Shown here piece after piece: positions 20,023-31,522 of a stretch of 64,000 nt of DNA. The notes beneath the pieces were generated by a model. It was not told the origin of the DNA. It did not search any database and worked only from the letters and a program-made list of their open reading frames with translations. Source of the DNA: Dickeya aquatica. GTDB taxonomy: Bacteria; Pseudomonadota; Gammaproteobacteria; Enterobacterales; Enterobacteriaceae. Both the position numbers and the translations under genes were made by a program. Numbering within the stretch: the first letter of the stretch is position 1; each line of letters starts with the position of its first letter. Location of the stretch: positions 3,782,001-3,846,000 of the forward strand of contig NZ_LT615367.1 of NCBI RefSeq assembly GCF_900095885.1. Direction: 5' to 3'.

Positions 20023-20583
20023 TTACTCCCCTTGTTGCTCTTGTGTCTGCCATAACTGTTGATATCGGGCCCAGTCGAATGCCGGGCCGGGATCGGTTTT
20101 GCGCCCCGGCGCAATATCACTATGCCCGGTAATACGGTCTGATGTCATACCGTACTCTTTACTGAGTAATCGCGTCACCCGCGCCAGACTCTGGTACTGT
20201 TCCGGGGTAAATGGCTCGGTATCAGTGCCTTCGAGCTCAATACCAATCGAGAAATCATTACAGCGCTCGCGCCCTTGAAACACCGAAACACCGGCATGCC
20301 AGGCCCGTTTATCAAACGCAACATACTGAACAATCTCTCCGTCACGACGAATCAAACAGTGAGCGGACACCCGCAAATGGGCTATCGTGGCGAAATAAGG
20401 GTGGTCACGGCCCTCTAACATACCGGTAAAAAGCTGGTCAATATAAGGCCCGCCAAACTCTCCCGGTGGCAAACTGATGTTGTGAATCACCAACAAAGAA
20501 GGGGATTCCGCCTCTGGACGCTCATCCTGATGCGGTGACAGAACGCGTTTAACGCCTGTCAACCAGCCATGCTCGACTCTCAT
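20023..20583 (-). CDS. ampD: 1,6-anhydro-N-acetylmuramyl-L-alanine amidase AmpD
   Basis: 187 residues, a cytoplasmic zinc amidase of the amidase_2/PGRP fold that trims anhydromuropeptides during peptidoglycan recycling. Zinc ligands are visible: H34 in [10 protein letters not shown], and the His and Asp in [17 protein letters not shown]. The start at 20583 has AGGAG 5 nt upstream; an extension to 20652 lacks support. ampE follows after 4 nt. In species with ampC-ampR, loss of AmpD raises beta-lactamase; no ampC is in this window. Confidence 0.97.
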   Translation of the reverse strand: MRVEHGWLTGVKRVLSPHQDERPEAESPSLLVIHNISLPPGEFGGPYIDQLFTGMLEGRDHPYFATIAHLRVSAHCLIRRDGEIVQYVAFDKRAWHAGVSVFQGRERCNDFSIGIELEGTDTEPFTPEQYQSLARVTRLLSKEYGMTSDRITGHSDIAPGRKTDPGPAFDWARYQQLWQTQEQQGE

Positions 20584-20983
20584 CAACACTCCTTTTATCT
20601 GACCGGCTATTGCGAATGCGAGCCACTGCCCACTCCGGTATCCCCCCGTCATCGGCCACAGGCCCTAACCGCCTGTTCGAACTCATCATGCAGACATCTT
20701 ACCGCATCTGCTATGCTTCTGAGGCGCGAAAAAAGCATGCCAATTTATCCGCTGTCATCACTCCTGAGACGCCCCCCCCATGATGTTCTACTCATCTTCT
20801 GGTATGCTGCGCCCCTTCTGCGGCCTGTACCCAGCGAATTTGTCATGACAGGCAAACGTGGTTGTCCGCAGTTCATCGCCGGAAAATTTTTCAGTCTTTA
20901 TTTTGTTATTACCGTCCGAACCCCCTTTGCAGACCGGGCAGGCCGGGATGCCAATCGAGCATCGGACAATACAGAGAATCATC
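20584..20983. other. ampD-tsx divergent intergenic region
   Basis: 400 bp between divergent genes. It contains a C8 tract at about 20772-20779 and no gene I can support. The promoters of ampDE and tsx must lie here. In E. coli tsx is controlled by CRP-CytR and DeoR, but no full-strength CRP consensus was recognised by eye. Confidence 0.5.
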
Positions 20984-21847
20984 ATGAAAAAAATCCTTGC
21001 TGCCTGTGCAATCAGCACATTGTCATACAGTTTACCCACCCTTGCGGATGCCAGCGCCCCGCAATATCTTTCTGACTGGTGGCACCAGAGCATTAATGTT
21101 GTAGGCAGTTATCACACGCGCTTCGGGCCCCAGTTAAACAATGATGTGTATCTGGAGTATGAAGCTTTCGCCCGCAAGGACTGGTTTGATTTTTACGGCT
21201 ACGTCGATGTGCCAAAAACGTTTGGTGCCGGTAACACACCTGACCGTGGTATCTGGGACAAAGGTTCTCCGCTGTTTATGGAAATTGAACCGCGCTTTTC
21301 CATCGACAAGCTGACCAACACACAGTTAGGATTCGGCCCGTTCAAAGAGTGGTACGTCGCCAATAACATTATCTACGATCAAGGCCGCAACAACGACTCA
21401 CGCCAGAGCACCTGGTTCGTCGGTCTGGGAACCGACATCAACACCGGCACTGACCTGTCACTGTCCGCCAATATCTATGCCCGCTACCAGGGCCAGAACT
21501 ACAGCGCGCCAAATGAAGACCGCTGGGATGGCTACCGTTTCAAAATCAAATATTTCTACCCGATCGCACTGCTGTGGGGCGGCAAGCTAACCTATATTGG
21601 CTTTACCAACTTCGACTTTGGCTCCGACCTGGCAAACGCAGCGGGCCCATCGCGCACCGGCAACGCCATTGCCTCAAGCCATATTCTGGCCTTGAACTAT
21701 GACCACTGGCACTACTCGGTCGTCGCACGTTACTTCCATAACGGCGGCCAATGGGCTGAAGGCACAGAACTGGATTTTGGCCGGGGCCCGTTTAATGTTC
21801 GCTCCACCGGCTGGGGCTATTATCTGGTCGCAGGTTACAACTTCTGA
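20984..21847 (+). CDS. tsx: Nucleoside-specific channel-forming protein Tsx
   Basis: 287 residues with a signal peptide ([20 protein letters not shown], cut near ADA-S). The mature part aligns along its length with E. coli Tsx, a 12-strand outer-membrane barrel that takes up nucleosides: [43 protein letters not shown], and the terminal GYNF with the C-terminal phenylalanine recognised by the Bam machinery. The signal-peptide ATG fixes the start. In E. coli tsx lies elsewhere on the chromosome; here it is between ampD and nadC. Confidence 0.96.
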   Translation: MKKILAACAISTLSYSLPTLADASAPQYLSDWWHQSINVVGSYHTRFGPQLNNDVYLEYEAFARKDWFDFYGYVDVPKTFGAGNTPDRGIWDKGSPLFMEIEPRFSIDKLTNTQLGFGPFKEWYVANNIIYDQGRNNDSRQSTWFVGLGTDINTGTDLSLSANIYARYQGQNYSAPNEDRWDGYRFKIKYFYPIALLWGGKLTYIGFTNFDFGSDLANAAGPSRTGNAIASSHILALNYDHWHYSVVARYFHNGGQWAEGTELDFGRGPFNVRSTGWGYYLVAGYNF

Positions 21848-21860
21848 TTGTTGGCATTAT

Positions 21861-21884
21861 CTATCCCGGCCAGCACCGGGATAG
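21861..21884. terminator. Hairpin after tsx
   Basis: Perfect 9-bp stem CTATCCCGG / CCGGGATAG with a 6-nt loop, 14 bp after the tsx stop. It is followed by AAAAA, so on the plus strand it lacks a uridine tract; termination of tsx here is plausible but not assured. Confidence 0.5.
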
Positions 21885-21950
21885 AAAAACAACATGTTGA
21901 ACTACAATAATATTTAGAGCATATACCGCCCGCTAAATGGGATAGCATAA

Positions 21951-22868
<918 letters not shown>

Positions 22869-22900
22869 TCCTTCATCACTCTTGTTGCATTCGCCTCCAC

Positions 22901-22931
22901 GCCATCAGCCCAGCCTCTGTGGGTTGATGGC
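22901..22931 (+). terminator. Hairpin after nadC
   Basis: Twelve-base stem GCCATCAGCCCA / TGGGTTGATGGC (one G-T pair) with a 7-nt loop, 33 bp after nadC. No uridine run follows, so it may be a Rho-assisted stop or an mRNA end protector. Confidence 0.5.
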
Positions 22932-23136
22932 TATCCTACCGCCGTATCTGTTTTTCCACCCGTATTCCTTTCACATTATTCCGTCATTTTGCGAGCGGCC
23001 TCGCCCGTATCCTGTAACGCCACATCGTTGATCAAGGCTGTTTGCATAGCGGATTCCTGATTAAAAATATCACTGTCGCCAGCGATGCTCACCGCCATTA
23101 TCCTGCCGCTACCAGCCACACCAGGGAATGAACAAC

Positions 23137-23580
23137 ATGACACAACAAGGATTTTCATTAATTGAACTGATGGTGGTGATTGTCATCATCGCCATGTTGA
23201 GTGCTTTAGGTATACCGGCCTATCAAGGCTATCTGCAAAAAGCAGCGATGACCGATATGCTGCAAGCCATGGCATCCTATAAGACTGCCGTCGATTTGTG
23301 TGGGCTTAGCAATGCAGGGTTTGACGAATGCAGCGCAGGTTCACAAGGTATTCCGGCTGCCGCAGCGTCACGCTATGTCAGCAACGTCACAATCAATCGT
23401 GGTGTCATTACACTTACCGGGCAATCGACATTGCAAGGGCTAAGCGTGGTGATGACCCCCACCATGGATACACAAAATGGTGCACCGCGCTGGACCCGTG
23501 CCTGCCAGTTGGGTTCTGGATCCGAAAGCTTGCGCCAGGCCTGTGAAGATGTGTTCCGCTTTGATACCAGTGCGGGGTGA
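23137..23580 (+). CDS. ppdD: Major type IV prepilin PpdD
   Basis: 147 residues. The N-terminus has a short basic leader MTQQG, the prepilin peptidase site G|FSLIE with the conserved Glu at +5, and one hydrophobic helix (LMVVIVIIAMLSALGIPAY) that forms the pilus core. Two cysteine pairs in the globular part (DLCGLSNAGFDEC, and later RACQLGS...QACEDVF) fit the disulfides of enterobacterial PpdD. The ATG at 23137 is preferred over 23128, which lies directly against the AGGGA ribosome site. It starts the ppdD-hofB-hofC operon. Confidence 0.95.
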   Translation: MTQQGFSLIELMVVIVIIAMLSALGIPAYQGYLQKAAMTDMLQAMASYKTAVDLCGLSNAGFDECSAGSQGIPAAAASRYVSNVTINRGVITLTGQSTLQGLSVVMTPTMDTQNGAPRWTRACQLGSGSESLRQACEDVFRFDTSAG

Positions 23581-23585
23581 ACATC

Positions 23586-25022
23586 ATGACCAACATCACC
23601 CGGCAACATCATGAGTTACAAAAACTCTGTCAACGCTATCATGCGTTGCTACTGGATATGGATGAGCACACTGTCTGTATTGCCGTGACAGGGTTGGTTG
23701 CAGAAGAACTGATTGCCGCGCTGCGTTTTGCCAGCCACCGGCGGGTTATCGTCGAGCAGTGGCCTGCGGCACGCATGGAGCAGCATCTGGCCGCACCACA
23801 TGTACAAGAAGCGGCGACCGTTTATCAGGCACAGACATTGCCATCACAAGAAAGCGAGGATGCCCCCGTCGTCCGGTTCATTAATCGCACGCTGGCGCTG
23901 GCGATTGAACGGCGGGCATCTGACATTCACTTCGAACCGCTCAGCAACACCTATCGCGTCAGGTTGCGTATTGATGGTGTTTTACAATCAGCGCTAACTG
24001 TGCCGGAAGGGATCTCCAGCCACCTTGTCGCCCGACTAAAAATTATGGGCCGCATGAATATTGCTGAACGCCGACTGCCTCAGGATGGCCAGTTCAATCT
24101 AGAACTGGAACAGCAAGACTACTCATTGCGCATCGCCACGCTACCAGTACAAGGGGGCGAAAAAGTCGTTCTGAGAGTATTGCAAACACAGCAGCAAGCG
24201 CTCGCACTTGATGAATTGGGGCTACCGACTTCAGCATTACAGCAGTTCAAACAGATACTGGCCCTGCCGCAAGGGTTGATTCTGGTTACCGGGCCAACAG
24301 GGAGTGGAAAAACCTTCACACTCTATAGCGCCATCGACTGGCTAAATGAAGTCAGTCGCAATATTTGCAGCGTGGAAGATCCTGTGGAAATCCCACTCGC
24401 CGGTATTAATCAAACCAGTGTCCATAGCAAAAGCCAGTTAAGTTTCGCCAGGGTGTTACGTGCATTACTGCGCCAGGATCCAGATGTGATAATGATTGGC
24501 GAGATACGTGATACAGAAACAGCGGAGATTGCCGTTAAAGCCGCACAAACAGGCCATCTGGTGCTATCAACGCTGCATACCAACTCAGCCATCGAGACAC
24601 TTACTCGCCTGAGTCACCTTGGTATTCCGGGTTATTTGCTCAGTGCGGCCCTGAAACTGATAATTGCGCAGCGTTTAGTTCGGCGTTTATGCCCGCACTG
24701 TCGCCAGCCTTTGCAGGATATTACCACTCTCCCCGGTTCCCTCTGGCAAGGCTCACTGAGGCAATGGCAGCCTGCCGGATGTGAACACTGTTTTTCAGGC
24801 TACTATGGCCGGGCCGCCCTCTATGATTTACTTCCCATCACTCCGGCAATTCAGCAAATACTCACTGAACCAGCCGTTCAGTTGATGTCTCCACATGCCA
24901 GAACACGGGTTGAAGAGAATGGCTTGCTACGCGCTGGGCTGGTTTTGGTTCATGAAGGCATTACCTCACTCGCGGAAGTCTATCGCGTCGTGGGAGAACA
25001 GATCCCCCCACAAACACCATGA
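23586..25022 (+). CDS. hofB: Type IV pilus assembly ATPase (PilB/GspE family)
   Basis: 478 residues. Cytoplasmic hexameric ATPase that drives pilus extension. Walker A is GPTGSGKTF (about 236-244), the Asp box and Walker B follow (DPDVIMIGEIRDTETAEIA), with the His box GHLVLSTLHTN and a tetracysteine zinc motif CPHC...CEHC near the C-terminus. The N-terminal domain is short compared with PilB. The start is the ATG 5 nt after the ppdD stop, with GGGGTGA upstream. Its stop overlaps hofC (ATGA). Confidence 0.94.
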   Translation: MTNITRQHHELQKLCQRYHALLLDMDEHTVCIAVTGLVAEELIAALRFASHRRVIVEQWPAARMEQHLAAPHVQEAATVYQAQTLPSQESEDAPVVRFINRTLALAIERRASDIHFEPLSNTYRVRLRIDGVLQSALTVPEGISSHLVARLKIMGRMNIAERRLPQDGQFNLELEQQDYSLRIATLPVQGGEKVVLRVLQTQQQALALDELGLPTSALQQFKQILALPQGLILVTGPTGSGKTFTLYSAIDWLNEVSRNICSVEDPVEIPLAGINQTSVHSKSQLSFARVLRALLRQDPDVIMIGEIRDTETAEIAVKAAQTGHLVLSTLHTNSAIETLTRLSHLGIPGYLLSAALKLIIAQRLVRRLCPHCRQPLQDITTLPGSLWQGSLRQWQPAGCEHCFSGYYGRAALYDLLPITPAIQQILTEPAVQLMSPHARTRVEENGLLRAGLVLVHEGITSLAEVYRVVGEQIPPQTP

Positions 25023-26224
25023 CAAAACAAACGCTCTATTACTGGCAGGCATTGCGACCTGATGGCACATTATGTCGCGGTGAACGCATAGGCCTTAGCA
25101 AAACGGATGTCTATCATTTTTTGCTATCTGCGGGCTATCAGCCGCTGCACCTAAAAACGGGCCCGAATCTGACAAAACGCTACTGGCGCGGGCCACAACT
25201 GGTGGGCATCACCCGGCAGTTAGCCACACTCTTGCAGGCTGGATTACCCTTGCTGGACGCACTGGGGCTGTTGAGCCGCCAGCATGAAAAACCCGGCTGG
25301 CGCTGCCTGCTGGAGGAAATCAGGTTGCAAGTCTCGCAAGGGCGGGCGCTATCGAGCGTTCTGACTGACTATCCTGACGCATTTCCTCCCCTGTTCAGCA
25401 CATTGCTGGCCGTTGGCGAATTGACAGGCAAACTGGATGAATGCTGCTCACGATTAGCGGAATATCAGGAAACCCGGCAAAAACTGGCCGGAGATATCAT
25501 GAAAGCGCTGCGTTATCCCACCGTTGTGATAATAACGGGTATTCTGGTTGCCTTGTTAATGCTTACGCTGGTCTTACCCGAGTTCGCCACCTTGTATGCC
25601 TCATTCAATGCCCCTTTACCCTGGCTCACCCGTGTGATGCTCGTTATCTCGCAACGTTTCACAGAGTATGGTGCATGGGGAATCGGCTTACCCGCTCTTG
25701 TGTTACTGTACTATCAGCGATTACGTCGGCAACACCCGACATGGCAAACACGGGAGCATCGGTTATTACTGAAGCTCCCCCTGCTTTCCAACCTGATCCG
25801 CAGTCATTGCCTTAGCCAAATATTTCATACGCTGTCGATGACACAACAGGCAGGGTTGACTCTGCCTGTTGGCCTCCTCGCAGCAGCCACATTGAATAAC
25901 AAGCTATATCAGCAGTCGCTGACTGCCATACAGCATCAACTAGAGCAAGGTATTTCACTCGGCCAGGCCATGCAGAGATACTCATCCCTTTATCCCTCAC
26001 CTTGCGAACAGCTCATTATCGTCGGAGAAGAGAGTGGTGCACTCGATGAAGTATTTACGCGGCTGGCACTCTGGTATGAAAATCATACGCGCCAGTTTGC
26101 CGATACCCTGACTCAAACACTGGAGCCGCTGTTATTAACAACGGTTGGCGGATTAGTCGGTATATTGGTCATCGCCATGTACCTCCCCATATTTCAGTTA
26201 GGGAACGTTCTGGCCGGGGCCTGA
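25019..26224 (+). CDS. hofC: Type IV pilus inner-membrane platform protein (PilC/GspF family)
   Basis: 401 residues with the two repeated T2SSF domains (about 60-185 and 270-390) and three membrane helices near 165-190, 215-235 and 370-395. QLATLLQAGLPLLDAL and the second-copy GLTLPVGLLAA mark the repeats. It anchors the pilus motor. The ATG overlaps the hofB stop. In E. coli guaC follows; here the next gene is coaE after 183 bp. Confidence 0.94.
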   Translation: MTKQTLYYWQALRPDGTLCRGERIGLSKTDVYHFLLSAGYQPLHLKTGPNLTKRYWRGPQLVGITRQLATLLQAGLPLLDALGLLSRQHEKPGWRCLLEEIRLQVSQGRALSSVLTDYPDAFPPLFSTLLAVGELTGKLDECCSRLAEYQETRQKLAGDIMKALRYPTVVIITGILVALLMLTLVLPEFATLYASFNAPLPWLTRVMLVISQRFTEYGAWGIGLPALVLLYYQRLRRQHPTWQTREHRLLLKLPLLSNLIRSHCLSQIFHTLSMTQQAGLTLPVGLLAAATLNNKLYQQSLTAIQHQLEQGISLGQAMQRYSSLYPSPCEQLIIVGEESGALDEVFTRLALWYENHTRQFADTLTQTLEPLLLTTVGGLVGILVIAMYLPIFQLGNVLAGA

Positions 26225-26407
26225 CACGGACTACCATAGCTAACGCAATCAGGCTCTGTAACATGTAACGTGCCAGCCGAAGTGGTGAATGCTTACTCTC
26301 ACTGTCCCGCTATATCTCACGGATAATGCCAGTGTACAGCACTGCGATTTTCTACCGAATTGGGCTAGAATCCGGTAAATTTACCCGTCCATTTTCAGTG
26401 GATTATC

Positions 26408-27034
26408 ATGGCCTATATCATCGCGTTAACTGGCGGCATTGGCAGCGGGAAAAGCACTGTTGCCCAAGGGTTTGCAGCTCTGGGGATCGGCGTTGTCGAT
26501 GCCGATGTGATAGCTCGCCAGGTTGTAGAACCAGGGCAGCCGGCCCTTGCGGCCATTATTGAACATTTTGGTCACCAAATCCTGTTGCCCGATGGCTCGC
26601 TAAATCGCGGAGCACTGCGTGAGCGTATTTTTTCAAACGGGGAAGACAAAGGCTGGCTGAATGCTCTGCTGCACCCGATCATCCAGGCACAGACACGGCG
26701 TCAGTTGGCTGCGACAACCAGCCCTTATGCTCTCTGGGTTGTCCCGTTGTTGGTAGAAAATCACTTACAACAGCAAGCCCAGCGAATTTTGGTCGTTGAT
26801 GTTGAGCCTGAAATTCAATTACAACGCACAATGGCAAGAGATAAAATCTCACGAACTCAGGCACAACGTATTTTGGCCGCACAAGCCAGCCGGGAACAAC
26901 GGCTCGCCTGTGCAGATGATATTATCGACAATAACAATAATCCGAACGAACTCGCTCTGCGAATTGCTGCACTTCACCAGCACTATCTTGAGCTGGCGGC
27001 TTTCGCAACTGACAGGATGAACCATAATGAGTGA
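26408..27034 (+). CDS. coaE: Dephospho-CoA kinase
   Basis: 208 residues; last step of coenzyme A synthesis. P-loop GGIGSGKST at residues 8-16, substrate motif [10 protein letters not shown], lid and CoA domains after. It overlaps zapD by 8 bp, so the two are translationally coupled. A TAGAAT hexamer about 40 bp upstream could be its -10 box, but no good -35 was found. Confidence 0.97.
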   Translation: MAYIIALTGGIGSGKSTVAQGFAALGIGVVDADVIARQVVEPGQPALAAIIEHFGHQILLPDGSLNRGALRERIFSNGEDKGWLNALLHPIIQAQTRRQLAATTSPYALWVVPLLVENHLQQQAQRILVVDVEPEIQLQRTMARDKISRTQAQRILAAQASREQRLACADDIIDNNNNPNELALRIAALHQHYLELAAFATDRMNHNE

Positions 27035-27779
27035 CGAAACCCCAACAGTCCTTTTTGAATATCCGCTAAATGAAAAAATGCGTACCTGGCTGCGTCTGGA
27101 GTTTTTACTTCAGCAGATGTATGACAATTCTGAATTGAAAGACATTGGCGTCGCGCTGATATTTTTTCGTGCAGTGGCTGAGTTGCTGGATATTCTTGAA
27201 CGGGGTGATGTGCGTCCAGATTTGCTAAAAGAGCTGCAACGCCAGCAGCAGAAGCTGGCGCAATGGAGTGAACTCCCCGAAGCAGACATCGAGCGCATCC
27301 ATAACTTGCGGCAGAAATTACACAATTTATCAGCAATACTCATGGCTGCACCGCGAATGGGGCAGGGCCTGCGTGAAGAGAAACTTATCGGGATGGTCAG
27401 GCAGCGCCTTAGCCTGCCTGGGGGCTGTTGCAGCTTTGATTTACCCACCTTACATATCTGGCTACATCAAATACCAGAGCTCAAACAGCGTCAGACGAAT
27501 ATGTGGCTTGATAGTGTGAGTGCGCTAAAACACTCGCTGGACAGCGTTCTTGAGCTGATTCGTCACGCCGGTACTTTTCGCGAGCAAACCAGCCTCAACG
27601 GTTTTTTTCAGGACAACGCGAGCGATGCAGACTTGCTGCGTTTAAGCATTGCGTTGGAATATCAGCTCTATCCGCAAATATCTGGTCATAAGACACGCTT
27701 TGCCATTCGTTTTATACCACTGGATAGCGAACAGGGGTTAATTCCTGAGCAGATCACTTTTGAACTCGCCTGCTGCTAA
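27027..27779 (+). CDS. zapD: Cell division protein ZapD
   Basis: 250 residues, cytoplasmic, the expected length. It bundles FtsZ filaments and aids Z-ring assembly. The start [20 protein letters not shown] is the conserved N-terminus; RLEFLLQQ and the alpha-helical body followed by the beta-rich C-terminal domain match E. coli ZapD (YacF). Its partner ftsZ lies 6 kb away on the opposite strand. Confidence 0.96.
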   Translation: MSDETPTVLFEYPLNEKMRTWLRLEFLLQQMYDNSELKDIGVALIFFRAVAELLDILERGDVRPDLLKELQRQQQKLAQWSELPEADIERIHNLRQKLHNLSAILMAAPRMGQGLREEKLIGMVRQRLSLPGGCCSFDLPTLHIWLHQIPELKQRQTNMWLDSVSALKHSLDSVLELIRHAGTFREQTSLNGFFQDNASDADLLRLSIALEYQLYPQISGHKTRFAIRFIPLDSEQGLIPEQITFELACC

Positions 27780-27904
27780 CGCGCCTGCTGAACCTTCATG
27801 GGCAATACAGGGAGCGGCTGAAAGAGTTACCCATCATGGGGTATGGATAGCACTCGTGTGCAGCCAGCGACTCTGAATAAACATAACTAATAGAAGGCAA
27901 CCGA

Positions 27905-28117
27905 GTGGACATCAACAACATGGATAATGAGATAATTTTTGTGAAATGCCCCACCTGCATGCGGCCTGTCGAATGGGGCGAGAATAGCCCTTACCGGCCA
28001 TTTTGCTGCAAACGTTGTCAGTTAATTGATCTGGGCGAATGGGCTGATGAAGAAAAGCGTATTCCCAGTGAGGAAAATATTTCTGATAGCGACACCTGGA
28101 GCGAAGCACAGCAATAA
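27905..28117 (+). CDS. yacG: DNA gyrase inhibitor YacG
   Basis: Small zinc protein of 65-70 residues. The zinc site is CPTC...FCCKRC with the family core [21 protein letters not shown]. coli YacG binds GyrB and inhibits gyrase. GTG 27905 has AAGG about 8 nt upstream; ATG 27920 gives a length closer to E. coli (65 aa). The choice is open. It lies 125 bp after zapD. Confidence 0.93.
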   Translation: MDINNMDNEIIFVKCPTCMRPVEWGENSPYRPFCCKRCQLIDLGEWADEEKRIPSEENISDSDTWSEAQQ

Positions 28118-28194
28118 CCAACCACTCCGTGGCCCGGTACAGGGGCTGCTGACCGCTGAGTGTAACACTTCACTGAGGGGCTTTTCTCTAAAAC

Positions 28195-28230
28195 ATATCG
28201 ACTCATGCCTCGGCGGGCATGAATCGATAT
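28195..28230. terminator. Bidirectional terminator between yacG and mutT
   Basis: Fifteen-base stem with one mismatch (ATATCGACTCATGCC / GGCATGAATCGATAT) and a short loop, between the convergent yacG and mutT, 7 bp after the mutT stop. Confidence 0.65.
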
Positions 28231-28236
28231 GGCGTT

Positions 28237-28644
28237 TTATGTTGACGCAATACCGGCTTTAAGACGCCGGATCATGTCTACATTCGCGGGGGGGAATGCC
28301 TCTTCGTCCAGTTCATCAGCGCGTAGCCACCGGGACGCCTGCCCTTCACGCCCATAAGGTTCACCCAGCCACTGCTCTACCAGAAAAAAATGCAGAGTGA
28401 TGATACGATCACCGGCAGAAAATGTTTTACTCTCTAATGGTTTAGCACTAATCACATCAATGCCGACTTCTTCGTGCAGCTCACGTATCAGCGCTTGCTC
28501 GGGCGTTTCCCCTTTTTCTACTTTGCCTCCGGGGAATTCCCACTTACCCGCCATATGTACCCCTTCAGGACGGCGGGCAATAAAAAATGCCTGCTGTGGA
28601 TTACGAATAATCCCTACAGCAACAGATAAGGATTTTTGCACCAT
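28237..28644 (-). CDS. mutT: 8-oxo-dGTP diphosphatase MutT
   Basis: 135 residues. It removes 8-oxo-dGTP from the nucleotide pool and so prevents A:T to C:G changes. The Nudix box is complete: [18 protein letters not shown] followed by HEEVGI (GX5EX7REUXEEXGU). The start at 28644 has GAAGGG 5 nt upstream; the frame open to 28740 runs into secA and is not used. It follows secA across a terminator, so it may be read by partial read-through or from its own promoter. Confidence 0.97.
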   Translation of the reverse strand: MVQKSLSVAVGIIRNPQQAFFIARRPEGVHMAGKWEFPGGKVEKGETPEQALIRELHEEVGIDVISAKPLESKTFSAGDRIITLHFFLVEQWLGEPYGREGQASRWLRADELDEEAFPPANVDMIRRLKAGIAST

Positions 28645-28662
28645 ATTGACCCTTCTCTCAGT

Positions 28663-28684
28663 AAAAAGGCGGTCATAGACCGCC
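28663..28684 (-). terminator. Terminator between secA and mutT
   Basis: Minus-strand stem GGCGGTC / GACCGCC with a 3-nt loop followed by TTTTT, 32 bp after the secA stop and about 19 bp before the mutT start. Confidence 0.82.
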
Positions 28685-28715
28685 TCAGCACACATATCAA
28701 TACGCGATGACCGTA

Positions 28716-31415
28716 TTATTTTTGCAAACGACCATGACACTGTTTGTATTTCTTACCTGAACCACATGGGCAGGGGTCGTTACGGCCAACCTTGCGATCG
28801 GCAAACTGGGCATCTCCCGCCACGGCAACCTCAGCCTGATGGCTCAGCTGCTGCTGGCGTGCCAAACGCTCGGCCTCTTCGCGACGCTGCTGCTCCAGCG
28901 CCTCGATTTCTTCTGGCATCCTTACCTGTACTTTACTCAATGTACTGATAACTTCATATTTCAGACCTTCCAGCATAGAAGCAAACATAGCAAAGGATTC
29001 GCGCTTATATTCCTGTTTCGGATCTTTTTGTGCATAACCACGCAAGTGAATACCCTGACGCAGATAATCCATCGCCGCCAGATGCTCTTTCCACAGTGAA
29101 TCCAGCGTTTGTAGCATGACGCCTTTCTCGAAGTTACGCATTACATCACTGCCGACCACTTCCTCTTTGCGACGATAAACCTCAATCGCCTGCTCATAAA
29201 TGCGCTCACGCAGCGTTTCTTCATGCAACTCCGGCTCTTTATCCAGCCATTCAGCAATCGGCAGGTCGAGATCGAAATCATTTTTAAGACGTTGTTCCAG
29301 GCCCGCAATATCCCACATTTCTTCGAGCGATTGCGGTGGAATATGCGCATCAATGGTGACTTTAAACACATCTTCGCGGATGCTATTGATGGTTTCACTG
29401 ACATCAGAGGCATTCAGCAATTCATTACGCTGGGTGTAGATAGCCCGCCGCTGGTCATTTGCAACATCATCATATTCAAGCAGTTGCTTACGAATATCGA
29501 AGTTGCGGTTTTCCACCTTGCGTTGTGCATTGGCAATCGCTTTCGTTACCCACGGGTGTTCAATCGCCTCACCTTCTTTCATCCCCAGTTTGCGCATCAT
29601 GTTCGATACGCGATCGGAGGCAAAAATACGCATCAACGCATCTTCCATCGACAGATAGAAACGTGAAGAACCGGCATCCCCCTGACGACCGGAGCGGCCA
29701 CGTAGCTGGTTGTCGATACGACGTGACTCATGGCGCTCGGTGCCAATAATGTGCAGACCGCCTGCGACCAGAACCGCATCATGTCGCTGCTGCCATTGCG
29801 CTTTAATTTCGGCTATCTGTGCATCATCCGGGTTCTCTAGCTGCGCGACTTCCGCCTGCCAACTGCCTCCCAGCATAATATCCGTACCACGACCTGCCAT
29901 GTTAGTGGCTATCGTCACCGCACCAGGACGTCCGGCCTGTGCAACAATATCGGCTTCCATCGCGTGGAACTTGGCATTCAAGACATTGTGGGTGATTCCG
30001 GCTTTCGTCAGCGCATGAGAAACCACCTCAGATTTTTCAATCGAGATCGTTCCCACCAGTACCGGTTGACCGTTAATGGTGCGTTCTCTGATGTCTTCAA
30101 TAATTGCGCCGATTTTTTCCTGCTCGGTCATGTAAACCAGATCGGGCAGATCTTTACGGATCATCGGGCGGTTGGTCGGCACAACAATAGTATCCAGCTT
30201 ATAGATAGAGCTGAATTCAAACGCTTCCGTATCCGCCGTCCCTGTCATCCCGGCCAGTTTTTCGTAAATACGGAAATAGTTCTGGAAGGTAATCGAGGCC
30301 AGCGTCTGGTTCTCGTTATTGATTTTCACATTTTCCTTGGCTTCCACCGCCTGGTGTAAGCCATCAGACCAGCGACGTCCCTGCATAGTTCGCCCGGTGT
30401 GCTCATCCACGATGATAACTTCGTCATCTTTTACGATGTAATCCACATCACGGGTAAAGAGCACATGAGCGCGCAGTGCCGCTGTCACATGGTGCATCAA
30501 CATAATATTGGTAGGTGAATACAGTGACTCACCTTCCGCCATGATGCCTTCATTGACCAGCAACTCTTCAATTTTGACCAGGCCACGCTCCGTGAGGTTA
30601 ACCTGACGAGCTTTCTCATCAACAGAAAAATGGCCTTCGCCCTGGAAAGTGTCAGAGTCCTCTTTTTCCTGACGAATCAGATACGGAATAATTTTATTCA
30701 CCCGCATATACAGCTCAGAACTGTCTTCCGCCGGGCCGGAAATGATCAGCGGAGTACGCGCCTCATCGATCAAGATAGAGTCCACTTCATCCACTAATGC
30801 ATAGTACAACTGACGCTGTACACGCTCTTCCGGGCTGAACGCCATGTTGTCACGCAGGTAATCGAAACCATATTCGTTGTTGGTGCCATAGGTGATGTCG
30901 GCTGCATACGCCTCACGTTTGGCGGGTGCAGGCATTCCCGGCAGGTTAATACCAACCGTTAAGCCCAGGAACTCGAACAGCGGACGGTTGTTTTCCGCAT
31001 CGCGCTGTGCCAGATAATCGTTGACGGTCACAACGTGTACACCACGGCCGGTCAGCGCATTCAGGTACGCTGGCAGTGTTGCCGTCAGTGTTTTCCCCTC
31101 CCCGGTACGCATTTCGGCAATGCAGCGCTCGTTCAACACCATACCGCCTATTAGCTGTACGTCGAAATGGCGCATGCCGAACACACGTTTACTGGCTTCA
31201 CGTACAACGGCAAAGGCTTCCGGCAGCAACGCTTCCAGCGTTTCACCTTTCTTGAGCCGTTCACGAAATACCTGCGTTTTGGCTTTCAGTTCGTCGTCAG
31301 AGAGCTTTTCCATATCGGGCTCAAAGCGGTTTATCACCTCAACGATTTTGCGCATGCGACGCAACGCACGGTCATTACGGCTACCAAAAACCTTGGTTAA
31401 TAATTTGATTAACAT
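28716..31415 (-). CDS. secA: Preprotein translocase ATPase SecA
   Basis: 899 residues (E. coli 901). Motor of Sec export through SecYEG. Walker A TGEGKT is at 104-109, Walker B DEVD in the [17 protein letters not shown] segment, then the preprotein cross-linking domain, NBD2, helical scaffold and the C-terminal zinc finger [14 protein letters not shown] that binds SecB. The gene lies 107 bp after secM on the same message. In E. coli, stalling of SecM exposes the secA ribosome site; the same layout is kept here. Confidence 0.99.
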   Translation of the reverse strand: MLIKLLTKVFGSRNDRALRRMRKIVEVINRFEPDMEKLSDDELKAKTQVFRERLKKGETLEALLPEAFAVVREASKRVFGMRHFDVQLIGGMVLNERCIAEMRTGEGKTLTATLPAYLNALTGRGVHVVTVNDYLAQRDAENNRPLFEFLGLTVGINLPGMPAPAKREAYAADITYGTNNEYGFDYLRDNMAFSPEERVQRQLYYALVDEVDSILIDEARTPLIISGPAEDSSELYMRVNKIIPYLIRQEKEDSDTFQGEGHFSVDEKARQVNLTERGLVKIEELLVNEGIMAEGESLYSPTNIMLMHHVTAALRAHVLFTRDVDYIVKDDEVIIVDEHTGRTMQGRRWSDGLHQAVEAKENVKINNENQTLASITFQNYFRIYEKLAGMTGTADTEAFEFSSIYKLDTIVVPTNRPMIRKDLPDLVYMTEQEKIGAIIEDIRERTINGQPVLVGTISIEKSEVVSHALTKAGITHNVLNAKFHAMEADIVAQAGRPGAVTIATNMAGRGTDIMLGGSWQAEVAQLENPDDAQIAEIKAQWQQRHDAVLVAGGLHIIGTERHESRRIDNQLRGRSGRQGDAGSSRFYLSMEDALMRIFASDRVSNMMRKLGMKEGEAIEHPWVTKAIANAQRKVENRNFDIRKQLLEYDDVANDQRRAIYTQRNELLNASDVSETINSIREDVFKVTIDAHIPPQSLEEMWDIAGLEQRLKNDFDLDLPIAEWLDKEPELHEETLRERIYEQAIEVYRRKEEVVGSDVMRNFEKGVMLQTLDSLWKEHLAAMDYLRQGIHLRGYAQKDPKQEYKRESFAMFASMLEGLKYEVISTLSKVQVRMPEEIEALEQQRREEAERLARQQQLSHQAEVAVAGDAQFADRKVGRNDPCPCGSGKKYKQCHGRLQK

Positions 31416-31522
31416 AATAATTTTAGTCTCAACAATGCCAGTTCACTGATGCTGGCACGACATCAAAAAAGGAAATTTTTCAGCACAAGCGCTACGCGCA
31501 CACGAGTACGCGGTTGCAACTG

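Noticed and set aside
28645..28740. mutT start upstream at 28740
   Set aside because: It would overlap secA and cross the terminator; the internal ATG at 28644 has a good ribosome site and the right length.
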